NCBI GenBank assembly: GCA_964522605.1
Contig: CAZFWV010000104.1
Span: 1-19,448 of the forward strand
DNA from: CAVZLD01 sp964522605
GTDB taxonomy: Bacteria; Planctomycetota; Planctomycetia; Pirellulales; Pirellulaceae
DNA: 19,448 nt
Reading direction: 5' to 3'
The notes under the pieces are model-generated. The model did no database searches and was not told the DNA's origin. It saw only the letters and a program-made list of their open reading frames with translations. Positions 8,748-15,607 of the stretch are shown here, in pieces (position 1 is the stretch's first letter; the number at the start of each line of letters is the position of its first letter). Both the position numbers and the translations under genes were made by a program.

Positions 8748-9089
8748 CTACCCCATCCGAGACTGCAGCAGGTGGGCTCGATCGCGCGCCTGCTCGGCCA
8801 GTTGGATGTAGTCCGGATTCTGTGTGGCCTGCCAGGCGCGCTGGTAGGTCACGCTCATCGCCGTGAATGTGAACGGATCTTCTGGATCCAGTTCGCACGC
8901 CCTCACGCCATGCGCGACTGCTTGCTCCGGCTGTCCGACCTTGCCATAGAGCACCGCCAGGGCCAAGTGAGACAGTACGTGAGACGGATCCGCCTGCAAG
9001 ATCTGCTGAAGTTTTTCAATCGCCTGATCGTACTGACCTTCGTCCTTCAAGCGGTCCGCCTCGTCGTACAACGCATTCAAATCTGACAT
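8748..9089 (-). CDS. small two-repeat tetratricopeptide protein
   Basis: 113 residues, cytoplasmic, with no signal or membrane segment. Two TPR units are visible. The first (about 4-35) is ALYDEADRLKDEGQYDQAIE followed by KLQQILQADP. The second (about 38-71) is VLSHLALAVLYGKVGQPEQA followed by VAHGVRACELDP. A third helical segment ends the protein (...YIQLAEQARDRAHLLQ). Such mini-TPR proteins are usually adaptors that bind a partner peptide. The ATG at 9089 has GGGAGAAGAG upstream. The gene converges on the cysteine desulfurase, and no functional partner can be deduced. Confidence 0.85.
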   Translation of the reverse strand: MSDLNALYDEADRLKDEGQYDQAIEKLQQILQADPSHVLSHLALAVLYGKVGQPEQAVAHGVRACELDPEDPFTFTAMSVTYQRAWQATQNPDYIQLAEQARDRAHLLQSRMG

Positions 9090-9936
9090 CTTTGACTCTT
9101 CTCCCTCGGTTCAAGTTCTTTCCGGCGTCGGTCGTCTAACCAGCCGGTAGGCGGTGATTTCGGGGCGATCTCCAGGCCGCTCGTCGTTTTCCGGTCTGCG
9201 TCAGTTGGCCCGCTCCGCAGGCAAAACTTCGCAAGTCGAGCGGCTTTTCCTCGCGGATCGCGACGGGTTCCTAGCTTCCGTGTTCTGCGGTGGAGGATGA
9301 CATCCAGAGGGCGATCCGCACCGAGTATCTGCTTGAACCGGAAGCCAGAAGGAAGTGTAACAGTTCGCGGCCTACTCTGCAGTGCGGCGGGGGACGCAAT
9401 CAGTCCTAGTCGTACGGCACCGTTCAAGGCTCGCTGCCGTTGATCACTCGGAATGCTTGCCGGAATAACCCCTTGTTCTGCGCTTGGAGGGACAGGGCGG
9501 GCGAGCTCATCGTGAGGCGGGGCGTTGCCGCATTTGTTGTGAGAATTCCGCGGCTGCGGTTGCGGCTTCCGCCAGCAAACCAGCTCCGAATGCTCACGCC
9601 TTCCGCGACGTGGGATCGAAACCGGCAATTTCAACGCCCGAGCCCCGGGAGCGGCAGAAACGACAGTTTCCCTTCAATCGGGAGGATTTGAACCACCGAT
9701 ATTTAGGTGGGGCCTGGAATGCGAGCGAATTGCTGGCACAGCAGCAGTTGGCGCTTCCGGCGTTGCCTGACTCCCGAATCCTGCCGATGGCTGGTCCGTT
9801 TGTCCCGCGAACGGTGGAAATGTTGTCATCTCGGCAGGAAATTGAGCGACCCACGGGAGTGACCCTGACTCGGGTGCGGTAGCACCCCATTTGGTTGCGG
9901 CCCCTGCCGTTTTGTGTCTCATTCAGGGAGCGATTC
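9090..9936. other. 847-bp divergent intergenic region, no convincing gene
   Basis: This lies between the small TPR gene (minus) and lpxA (plus). The longest frame is a minus-strand one of 185 codons from a TTG at 9634 to 9077. It overlaps the start of the TPR gene by 13 bp, has no ribosome-binding site, and is Arg/Pro-rich without a recognisable domain, so I do not call it a gene. A CCACC...GGTGG hairpin lies at 9693-9710. One copy of a dispersed repeat occupies the lpxA-proximal end. No complete tRNA, tmRNA or RNase P signature was found. Confidence 0.6.
9810..9908 (-). repeat. dispersed intergenic repeat, copy A
   Basis: Read on the minus strand, this roughly 99-bp segment aligns base for base, with a few single-base indels, to 18527-18626 on the plus strand. 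I estimate by eye close to four in five identical positions. Shared blocks include CTACC, CACCCG, GGTCGCTC, ACAACATTT and CACCGTT. It contains a perfect hairpin GGGTGC-TACC-GCACCC. It ends about 16 bp before the ribosome-binding site of lpxA. It looks non-coding. Both copies show similar short peptide-like frames (GSLPWVA here, GSLPLVA in copy B), which could mislead gene callers. Confidence 0.8.
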
Positions 9937-10809
9937 GTGTCCAGGATTCATCCGTCAGCCTGCGTCAGCCCGCATGCGAAGATCGGCGAAGGCACACAGA
10001 TCGGCCCGCTGTGTGTTGTTGAGTCGGAGGTCGTGATCGGCAACGATTGCCGCCTCGAGAGTCACGTCGTGATTCGGAGCGGGACGGTCGTTGGAGCCGC
10101 GAATTACCTGGCCGAAGGCGTTATTCTGGGTGGGCTGCCGCAACACAAGAAGGGCTCAGAGCGACCCGGAGGCTTGCAGATCGGATCGCGGAATGTGCTT
10201 CGTGAGCACGTTACGATGCACCGTGCCCTGTCAGAGCCCCACGTCACGCGTCTGGGCGACGACAATCTGTTGATGGTCAATACGCATGTCGCTCACGATT
10301 GTGTGGTCGGTAACGAGACGATTCTTGCCAACAATGTGATGTTGGCCGGTCACGTGATCGTCGAAGATCGGGCCTACCTGTCTGGAGCGGTCGGCGTACA
10401 TCAGTTCTGTCGCATTGGTCAGCATGCCATGGTCGGCGGGCAGGCCCATATCACGAAAGATGTCCCACCGTTCGTGACCATCGACGGGGCGACCAGTTTT
10501 ATTGTGGGGCTGAATGTGGTCGGCTTGCGACGAGCCGGGCTGACTTCCGAGGAGCTGGCGGAATTGAAAGAGGCTTATCGGATCGCGTTTCGCCGCGGAC
10601 TGCGGTGGGCCGAGGCGATCGAGCTACTGCGGAAGACGTTTCCGACCGGTCGAGGCGCCACGCTTGCCACATTCTTGGAGACGACGAAACGAGGGTGCGT
10701 CCAGGAGCGAAGCGTTCCTCGAGGGGCAATCCTGAAACTGCGTTCTCCGGATCGCGAAGTGGCCGTCGAAGGCGCTCAGCAGACCGATCGCCGACGAAGA
10801 GCATCCTGA
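9937..10809 (+). CDS. lpxA: acyl-[ACP]--UDP-N-acetylglucosamine O-acyltransferase (lipid A step 1)
   Basis: 290 residues from GTG 9937, chosen because AGGGAG lies six bases upstream and the next residues (SRIHPSACVSPHAKIGEGTQ) match the family's N-terminus. LpxA transfers a 3-hydroxyacyl chain from ACP to UDP-GlcNAc in the cytoplasm, the first step of lipid A synthesis. A left-handed beta-helix of hexapeptide repeats (I/V-G-x-x-x-x) fills about residues 5-190. The signature DDNLLMVNTHVAHDC holds the catalytic histidine (about His120, equivalent to E. coli His125) and its partner His117. LANNVMLAGHV and GVHQFCRIG carry the other conserved histidines. The C-terminal helical domain starts with FIVGLNVVGLRRAGL. 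The protein is somewhat longer than E. coli LpxA (262), with a basic tail ending DRRRRAS. No lpxB, lpxD or fabZ lies nearby. It converges with the rhomboid gene 31 bp away. Confidence 0.95.
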   Translation: MSRIHPSACVSPHAKIGEGTQIGPLCVVESEVVIGNDCRLESHVVIRSGTVVGAANYLAEGVILGGLPQHKKGSERPGGLQIGSRNVLREHVTMHRALSEPHVTRLGDDNLLMVNTHVAHDCVVGNETILANNVMLAGHVIVEDRAYLSGAVGVHQFCRIGQHAMVGGQAHITKDVPPFVTIDGATSFIVGLNVVGLRRAGLTSEELAELKEAYRIAFRRGLRWAEAIELLRKTFPTGRGATLATFLETTKRGCVQERSVPRGAILKLRSPDREVAVEGAQQTDRRRRAS

Positions 10810-10840
10810 TTTGTTGCTCCGCGTCGGTCCACCAGCTGAT

Positions 10841-11758
10841 TCAGCTGTGCTTCTGTTTCATCCGCCGGCTGTAATCTTCCAGGATCTTGCGTTCGCTCGG
10901 CGTCAAGCTCGACTCTCCTTCTCGGTAGAGCTTGTCCAGCACGGCGTCTGCCTTTTCTTCCAAGGCGTTGTAAGCTTCGGGCGGCCGATGCAGCTTGAGT
11001 TTCGTCCTCGTCGCTCGCTGAGGACGTTGCAACCACCTGGGCCAGGAACCGCTCCACAGGGATCCGACTTCCCAGCGGCTGCGAAAATAGAGCCAACCAT
11101 AGGCGGCTCCGACAAGATGTACGTCGTATGCGACGCGCTGACCACCAATTGCCTGACTGGCTCCCTGCATGCCAAACAGGTTCATTAGCACGATCAAGAC
11201 GCCCAGCACCCAGGCCGGCATCGGAATGAACATCATGAAGAGGATCGTCTGCTTGGGAAAATTCAAAATGAACAGCATTACGATCGTTGTGACGGCGCCC
11301 GAGGCGCCGAGCAGCAGGGCCCGGCCGTAAGTTGGATCGGACTGGGTTACCATCAGCAGATTCTGTGTCCCACACCAGACCACGGAGCAGAGCACGATTG
11401 CTGTGAGGTACACACGCAGGAACGCGTTTCGCCCGTAGAGACTTTCGACCGGCTGCCCCAGAAAGAACAGCCCCAGCATGTTCCCCAGAACATGCATGGG
11501 AGTGGTTGGGTCGTGCACGAATCCGTACGTTAAGAACTGCCACCACAACCAAGGGTGTGTCAACGCGTCGGCCTTGAGCGCCAACAGATAGCTCAAGTGG
11601 CCCCGCTCGGCGCCTAGAATTGGCAACAGATAGACATCAACGACCCAAATCGCGACGTTGACGATGATCAGATTCACGATCATCGTGCGTGAACCGGACA
11701 ATGGAGCGAAATGACGTTGCGGTTCGTCCTGATAATACGGCCGATCGTAAAGTCCCAT
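10841..11758 (-). CDS. rhomboid-family intramembrane serine protease
   Basis: 305 residues, polytopic inner-membrane protein. Rhomboids cleave transmembrane segments with a Ser-His dyad in the membrane. Here Ser153 sits in GASGA (151-155) and His214 in HLVGAAYG. The conserved H..GN motif is MHVLGNML (His89, Asn93). About six hydrophobic segments lie between residues 25 and 225. The cytoplasmic tail (about 228-305) is basic and ends in a conserved-looking unit EEKADAVLDKLYREGESSLT followed by PSERKILEDYSRR, a type of tail found on other rhomboids. The ATG at 11758 has no clear ribosome-binding site. The substrate is unknown. The gene lies 235 bp downstream of the 519-residue membrane protein on the same strand and ends 31 bp from lpxA. 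Confidence 0.92.
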   Translation of the reverse strand: MGLYDRPYYQDEPQRHFAPLSGSRTMIVNLIIVNVAIWVVDVYLLPILGAERGHLSYLLALKADALTHPWLWWQFLTYGFVHDPTTPMHVLGNMLGLFFLGQPVESLYGRNAFLRVYLTAIVLCSVVWCGTQNLLMVTQSDPTYGRALLLGASGAVTTIVMLFILNFPKQTILFMMFIPMPAWVLGVLIVLMNLFGMQGASQAIGGQRVAYDVHLVGAAYGWLYFRSRWEVGSLWSGSWPRWLQRPQRATRTKLKLHRPPEAYNALEEKADAVLDKLYREGESSLTPSERKILEDYSRRMKQKHS

Positions 11759-11993
11759 GTTCGTTACCCGGGCTTGTCTCGCCTAGCGATTGCCAAACGT
11801 CCTCAACCGACCTCGGAATGGTTTCGCCTAGTCGAATTCCATCCGACACGGAGTGGACAGTGCGGATCCGGTGGGCCTGGATTCATCCCAAAATCCGCGG
11901 CCGTTGGAGGGGATACCGGTTTCGTTATCTTACGCTAGGCCGCCGCAAAAGGGCAGTCGGTTTGGGAGAGCGAGGGTGGCCCCGATTGCGTCC

Positions 11994-13553
11994 TTAGTGG
12001 ACCACCGAGATGGCGCGGGTTTCCGTCGGGGGTTGCCGCTGAGCGCCTCGGTCGCCGGCGCGCGTTTCCTGTTGCACGATCTGCTTGTTCGCCCGATACA
12101 ACCGGCTCAGATCGCGACGGATCGTATTCCATTGCTGCTCGAGAACTCCGCGATAGTTCGCGATGACCTCCCGTTCGCGATTGAAACCGTCTCGGTCTTG
12201 CGCCAGCTTTTTCCCTTGATCGGCGCGGAATGCGATCTGCTGCCTCAAACTGCTTACCGATTCATTGATGCGATCCAGGTCTTCCTGGGCCGTCGTGAGT
12301 TGTCGACCGATCGCTTCGAATTCGCGGGCGAAACTCCGAAAGGACTCCGCGTAGTCTCGCAGACGCCGCTGATAAATCGGCTCCACCTGTTCGGCGATCC
12401 CCTGATTTACCAATTCCTGAGCCGTCTCGAAATCGAGAATGGCCTCATCTCCCTTGGCGAATTGCGTTGGCTTGTCCTGCTGCAACGTCGCCTCGATCGA
12501 TCGGCCGCTCGGATCGTACGCCGTATCCGGCAGCGGTGTGGGCGTCTGAACGTCCACATCCACTGAGTGCGCCTGGAGGAATTTGATCTTCATCCATTTT
12601 CGCTCAGGCGGATCGGTTTCATTGGCCCGCGTCTGATCGCGGACATATTCGCTGACGAGCTGCTCGTATTGTGGGGCCGGAAGATTCTCTGGGGCCGGCA
12701 GCAACATCTGCATCTGCTCCGCGGTGAATCCCTGCAGCGCTTCATGGGAATCCACGGGCATTACCTCGTACAAGGCCCACGTCGCACCGTCGTCCTGCTG
12801 TAGCTGCTCGATCTGGGCCTCGCTGAGAGGCAGGTTGGGTGTCAATTCGATGGTCGACGGATTCGCCGCCGGATCGCTGGTGATCCGGTACTCGCCCATG
12901 TAAACCGTCGGTAGACGGCAGAGGCCTTTGACGTCCTGTTCGGGAAGTTGACTTTCCTCGTACAGCATGGCGCGCAGCTCAGCGGGCAAGGTGTTGAGCG
13001 GCTGTTCTTTGAAGGCGAAGACCAGCGCGCCCGTTCCCAGGCCCAGCGGGGCAGCTCCCGCGGCCGCCGGCGCGGCCCCTTCCGCTGCCGGGTCATCCGC
13101 CGGCATGCCCGCATCTTCGTCTTCCGTCAATTCCGATCCGATCCGTTCAAAGTCACGATCGCCCCAGTTCGACGCATCCAGGGTCAGGGTGCTTTCCTGA
13201 GCGTTGATGTTGGCCAGGCGAAGATTTCGCCAGACTCGACCGCGGTCGACCATGACCTGACCCACGCGGCTCCGCAATTCTGCGTACGATGGCTCGGGTT
13301 CGGGATCTGTCGCGCCGTCGATTAATCGCTGACGAGTCTCCAGTTCTCGCTGAAGCTGCGCCGTTTGCGTGTTGTATTCTCCGCGCCACCTCTGCTGAGT
13401 TTTCATCGTGGAAGCCGTGAGCAGGAAAGCTCCTCCAGCTGCCATGAAAAGAAACACGACTAGCACGACGTGCCAGACATGCCAGGCTTTGGCGCCCATG
13501 TACGCCAGCAGGATGAAGAGCAGGACGATCCCGCCCAGGATTGCCGGACCCAT
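11994..13553 (-). CDS. membrane-anchored coiled-coil protein of unknown function
   Basis: 519 residues, no family recognised. The ATG at 13553 has AGGAAG four bases upstream. Two hydrophobic segments open the protein (about 4-20 and 27-47), followed by a short coiled coil (about 50-80, QRWRGEYNTQTAQLQRELET). A mixed domain follows, interrupted by an Ala/Pro/Gly linker around 160-180. The region about 390-490 is a long predicted coiled coil (EAIGRQLTTAQEDLDRINES, then VSSLRQQIAFRADQGKKLAQ). The segment AEQVEPIYQRRLRDYAESFR just before it looks conserved. Topology suggests two N-terminal membrane spans with a large soluble part; the side of the membrane is not determined. It may be a lineage-specific envelope-organising protein, but there is no direct evidence. 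A stable hairpin lies in its upstream region. Confidence 0.85.
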   Translation of the reverse strand: MGPAILGGIVLLFILLAYMGAKAWHVWHVVLVVFLFMAAGGAFLLTASTMKTQQRWRGEYNTQTAQLQRELETRQRLIDGATDPEPEPSYAELRSRVGQVMVDRGRVWRNLRLANINAQESTLTLDASNWGDRDFERIGSELTEDEDAGMPADDPAAEGAAPAAAGAAPLGLGTGALVFAFKEQPLNTLPAELRAMLYEESQLPEQDVKGLCRLPTVYMGEYRITSDPAANPSTIELTPNLPLSEAQIEQLQQDDGATWALYEVMPVDSHEALQGFTAEQMQMLLPAPENLPAPQYEQLVSEYVRDQTRANETDPPERKWMKIKFLQAHSVDVDVQTPTPLPDTAYDPSGRSIEATLQQDKPTQFAKGDEAILDFETAQELVNQGIAEQVEPIYQRRLRDYAESFRSFAREFEAIGRQLTTAQEDLDRINESVSSLRQQIAFRADQGKKLAQDRDGFNREREVIANYRGVLEQQWNTIRRDLSRLYRANKQIVQQETRAGDRGAQRQPPTETRAISVVH

Positions 13554-13899
13554 CGAGCTTCCTGTTCCAAGAGTGGGGCCTGACGGTTACGCCATCAGGC
13601 GAGAATTGAACGGTCTCTGAATCATCCATGATAAATTGGGGAGTTTGCACCGTCAAGCATTGCCAAGGGAACGCTCTGGCCGTAAACCCTTACAGGAAGT
13701 AGAGTTCCTGACAGTTGAGCGGGCAGTCGACCGCACGTGCCGAGCATCTGGTGCGCATTACCCGAATCCGCCGTGCTCAGGTCCGTTTTGTGGTGTGCTT
13801 CCCAGAATCAGAAGGGGGGCTGCCGAGAATCGCGGAAACTCGCGGATTGGCGGTTTCGCCTGTTCCTGTCGGCAATGGATTCGGCCTGAGCGGACGAAG
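13554..13899. other. 346-bp intergenic region
   Basis: This lies between the end of the BRCT-MerR-TPR gene and the start of the 519-residue membrane protein, both on the minus strand. Apart from the hairpin near the start codon of the downstream gene, I see no gene, no clear promoter and no obvious terminator. Frames that cross it belong to antisense readings of the neighbouring gene. Confidence 0.6.
13578..13600 (-). promoter_or_regulatory. hairpin in the upstream region of the 519-residue protein gene
   Basis: GCCTGA at 13578-13583 pairs with TCAGGC at 13595-13600. The stem continues inward past one mismatch with GG/CC to a 5-base loop. It lies 25-47 bp before the ATG at 13553, just upstream of the ribosome-binding site. 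If transcribed it would be a leader structure that could affect translation, or the end of an upstream transcript. No function is shown. Confidence 0.45.
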
Positions 13900-15168
13900 T
13901 CACGGCGGCGTTGCTCCGCGGTCCTCCGCGGCCGTTTCCTCGTTGTCTTCCCTTTCCGGCTCCTCCCATCCCAATCGCTGGTGGGCCTCGTCGGCCCACG
14001 GACTGTCCGGTGCCAGACGCAGGAATTCGGCCCAGTAGGGCTCCGCGTCGGCCTCGCGGCCGACGCGGTCCAACGTGCGCGCCATGTGGTAATGGACGTC
14101 GGGATATTCCGGGTGAGTCTGCAGGGCACCTTGGAAAGCTGCCAGGGCGAGCTCGAAGTCACCGGTTTCGGCGAGCACACAGCCCAAGTTCGCGCGAGCT
14201 TCAACGTAGTCCTCATCCAACTCGACGGCCATCGAATACCGCTCGCGGGCGGCGGAGATATCTCCGGTTAGATAGAGCAGTTCGGCGAGGCGGAAGCAGA
14301 TCTCGGCGCTCGGACCGCCAGCAACGAGTGCCGCCCGATACATCTCGATTGCTTCGGTGAACCGGCCGGTATCCTCCAGGATTGCGGCCTGGCTCTCCAT
14401 TTCTTCCAAGGACCAGACGGATTGTTCCTTGGAGAGTACCTGGTCCATCGAGATTACGCTGCTGGCCGGCGGAGTCTCCGCCGCGGCGTCTGGTTCCGAT
14501 TGCTCGGCCGCTGAGAAATCCAGACGCATCTGGCCGCCCGGCTCGATCAAGCCCTCTCCCTGACGAAGAAGCAGTTGGCGACCTTCGACGATGACCGACA
14601 ACTGAGCCAGTGGCCGTTCAACGTCCGGCACGAGCCGCGTCAACTGTTCCAGCTTTCGTTCGATCGCCTGGGGCGTCGCCCCGGCGGCAAGCAATTCGGC
14701 GAGTCGTCGCGCCGTTGCCACTTCCTGAAAATCGAAGTAGGGCAGACGATGGATCTCGCGGACGGGAACGATCAACCCTCGCCGGTGCCAGCGCCGAATC
14801 ACGGCTACCGAAACCCCCAGCAGATGAGCAAGCATGGCGGGCGTGTAAAGGCGGCGAACGTGCCGATCACTTTCCACGACGCCCAGCCGCTGCCAGAACT
14901 GAGTCTCGCTGATGACTTCGATCCGGCCTTCCGCGGTCGCATCGCGAATCGTGTCGTCCAACAGGGTATCGTCGGCGATCGGAAGTTCATCGGCCCCGAT
15001 CACGATCAGATCCACCGTATCGTCGGCCCGATCGACCGCCGTTCCACCCGCTTGCCGCACCAATCGGTGTGCTTCGCGACGACTCATGCTGCCAAGTCTG
15101 CCGACGAAAACGACGCGCCGACCGGCGAATTCCGTGGGTTCCGTGGGGCCTTCTGATTCCGCCGTCAT
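13900..15168 (-). CDS. BRCT - MerR-type helix-turn-helix - TPR fusion protein
   Basis: 422 residues. The ATG at 15168 is preceded by GAGGTG at good spacing and is preferred to an in-frame GTG 15 bp upstream. Three modules are visible in order. Residues 14-98 form a BRCT-like domain (FAGRRVVFVGRLGSMSRREA followed by HRLVRQAGG, later ISETQFWQRLG), related to the module in NAD-dependent DNA ligase. Residues 107-175 form a MerR-like winged helix-turn-helix (LYTPAMLAHLLGVSVAVIRR, then WHRRGLIVPV and FDFQEVATARRL). Residues about 255-395 hold four TPR units. A Glu/Asp-rich tail ends the protein. The architecture suggests a DNA-associated or regulatory adaptor that senses partners through its TPRs. 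Target sites are unknown. No adjacent gene lies in a tight operon with it. MerR effector cysteines are absent. Confidence 0.88.
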   Translation of the reverse strand: MTAESEGPTEPTEFAGRRVVFVGRLGSMSRREAHRLVRQAGGTAVDRADDTVDLIVIGADELPIADDTLLDDTIRDATAEGRIEVISETQFWQRLGVVESDRHVRRLYTPAMLAHLLGVSVAVIRRWHRRGLIVPVREIHRLPYFDFQEVATARRLAELLAAGATPQAIERKLEQLTRLVPDVERPLAQLSVIVEGRQLLLRQGEGLIEPGGQMRLDFSAAEQSEPDAAAETPPASSVISMDQVLSKEQSVWSLEEMESQAAILEDTGRFTEAIEMYRAALVAGGPSAEICFRLAELLYLTGDISAARERYSMAVELDEDYVEARANLGCVLAETGDFELALAAFQGALQTHPEYPDVHYHMARTLDRVGREADAEPYWAEFLRLAPDSPWADEAHQRLGWEEPEREDNEETAAEDRGATPP

Positions 15169-15264
15169 GGTGCACCTCGGCACTGCGAACGGTCGAGATC
15201 CATCGTGACCTCTCGTGCAGCCTTCAAGTGGTGGTTCTTTCGGAGTCTCCGAACAGGATTCGTG

Positions 15265-15417
15265 GCCATTCGTTTAACCCGCAGCCGTAAGGCGAGGTTC
15301 GTTGTACCGCAGACTCACGCCGCGCGCATGGAGTCGCACGTTTCCGGAAGGATGCGGCCAGCGAGAACCGGATCCAGAAGCGGACCTCGCCTGACGGTTG
15401 CGGGGTAAGCGAATAGC
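15265..15417. repeat. 37-bp imperfect inverted repeat with 79-bp spacer
   Basis: The segment 15265-15301, read in reverse complement, matches 15381-15417 at about 31 of 37 positions. Both share the core CCTCGCCT.ACGG.TGCGGG followed by TAA.CGAAT. Similarity stops at the ends on both sides, so the element is bounded. The arms could form a long stem around the spacer. It may be a non-autonomous mobile element or a palindromic intergenic repeat; there is no ORF between the arms. Confidence 0.75.
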
Positions 15418-15461
15418 AATGCGAGGGTGTTGTCGCTTCATCCGAGCCATCCACGTAAAGG

Positions 15462-15537
15462 CCGCAAGACCTCCGCGCGGGAGGGTGTCTTAACCTCTTA
15501 TGAGCCAGAAAGTCAGAACCGCACGACCTCCATGCGG
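15462..15537. repeat. 19-bp direct repeat, each copy with short self-complementary ends
   Basis: The copies at 15462-15480 and 15519-15537 share CCGCA.GACCTCC..GCGG, 16 of 19 identical, with a 57-bp period. Each begins CCGC and ends GCGG, so each can fold into a small hairpin. The second has a 5-bp stem, CCGCA/TGCGG. They sit just downstream of the YTV-like repeat gene on its strand. Confidence 0.65.
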
Positions 15538-15539
15538 CG

Positions 15540-15553
15540 GGGTCAGGAGACCC
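15540..15553 (-). terminator. GGGTC-AGGA-GACCC hairpin downstream of the repeat-protein gene
   Basis: A perfect 5-bp stem with a 4-base loop lies about 55 bp past the stop of the minus-strand gene ending at 15608. No U-tract follows, so it is only a weak candidate for transcript-end formation or stabilisation. Confidence 0.25.
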
Positions 15554-15607
15554 ATGCCGAGCGGACGTGGCAGCCGCTGCGTTAGTTACGGCCTTGCCGC
15601 ACTGCGG

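Larger units (their letters stand above)
15169..15607. other. 439-bp repeat-rich intergenic region
   Basis: This lies between the YTV-like repeat gene (which ends at 15608) and the start of the BRCT-MerR-TPR gene, both on the minus strand. It holds a 37-bp inverted repeat, a 19-bp direct repeat and a GGGTC-AGGA-GACCC hairpin, listed separately. A palindrome CCGCA-C-TGCGG (15597-15607) abuts the stop codon. No gene is supported. The ORFs here are short and have no recognisable domain. Confidence 0.65.

Noticed and set aside
9077..9634. 185-codon minus-strand frame overlapping the start of the small TPR gene.
   Set aside because: It has a TTG start without a ribosome-binding site, no domain, and an Arg/Pro-rich composition typical of chance frames in GC-rich DNA.
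9680..9710. A tRNA T-arm-like stretch on the minus strand (GGTGG, TTCAAAT, CCTCC) in the lpxA upstream region.
   Set aside because: One stem pair mismatches, and no acceptor stem, D-arm or proper 7-base anticodon loop can be found at the required distances.
10834..10846. AGCTG-ATT-CAGCT inverted repeat between lpxA and the rhomboid gene, considered as a bidirectional terminator.
   Set aside because: The stem is only 5 bp and AT-containing, it overlaps the rhomboid stop region, and it lacks a U-tract on either side.
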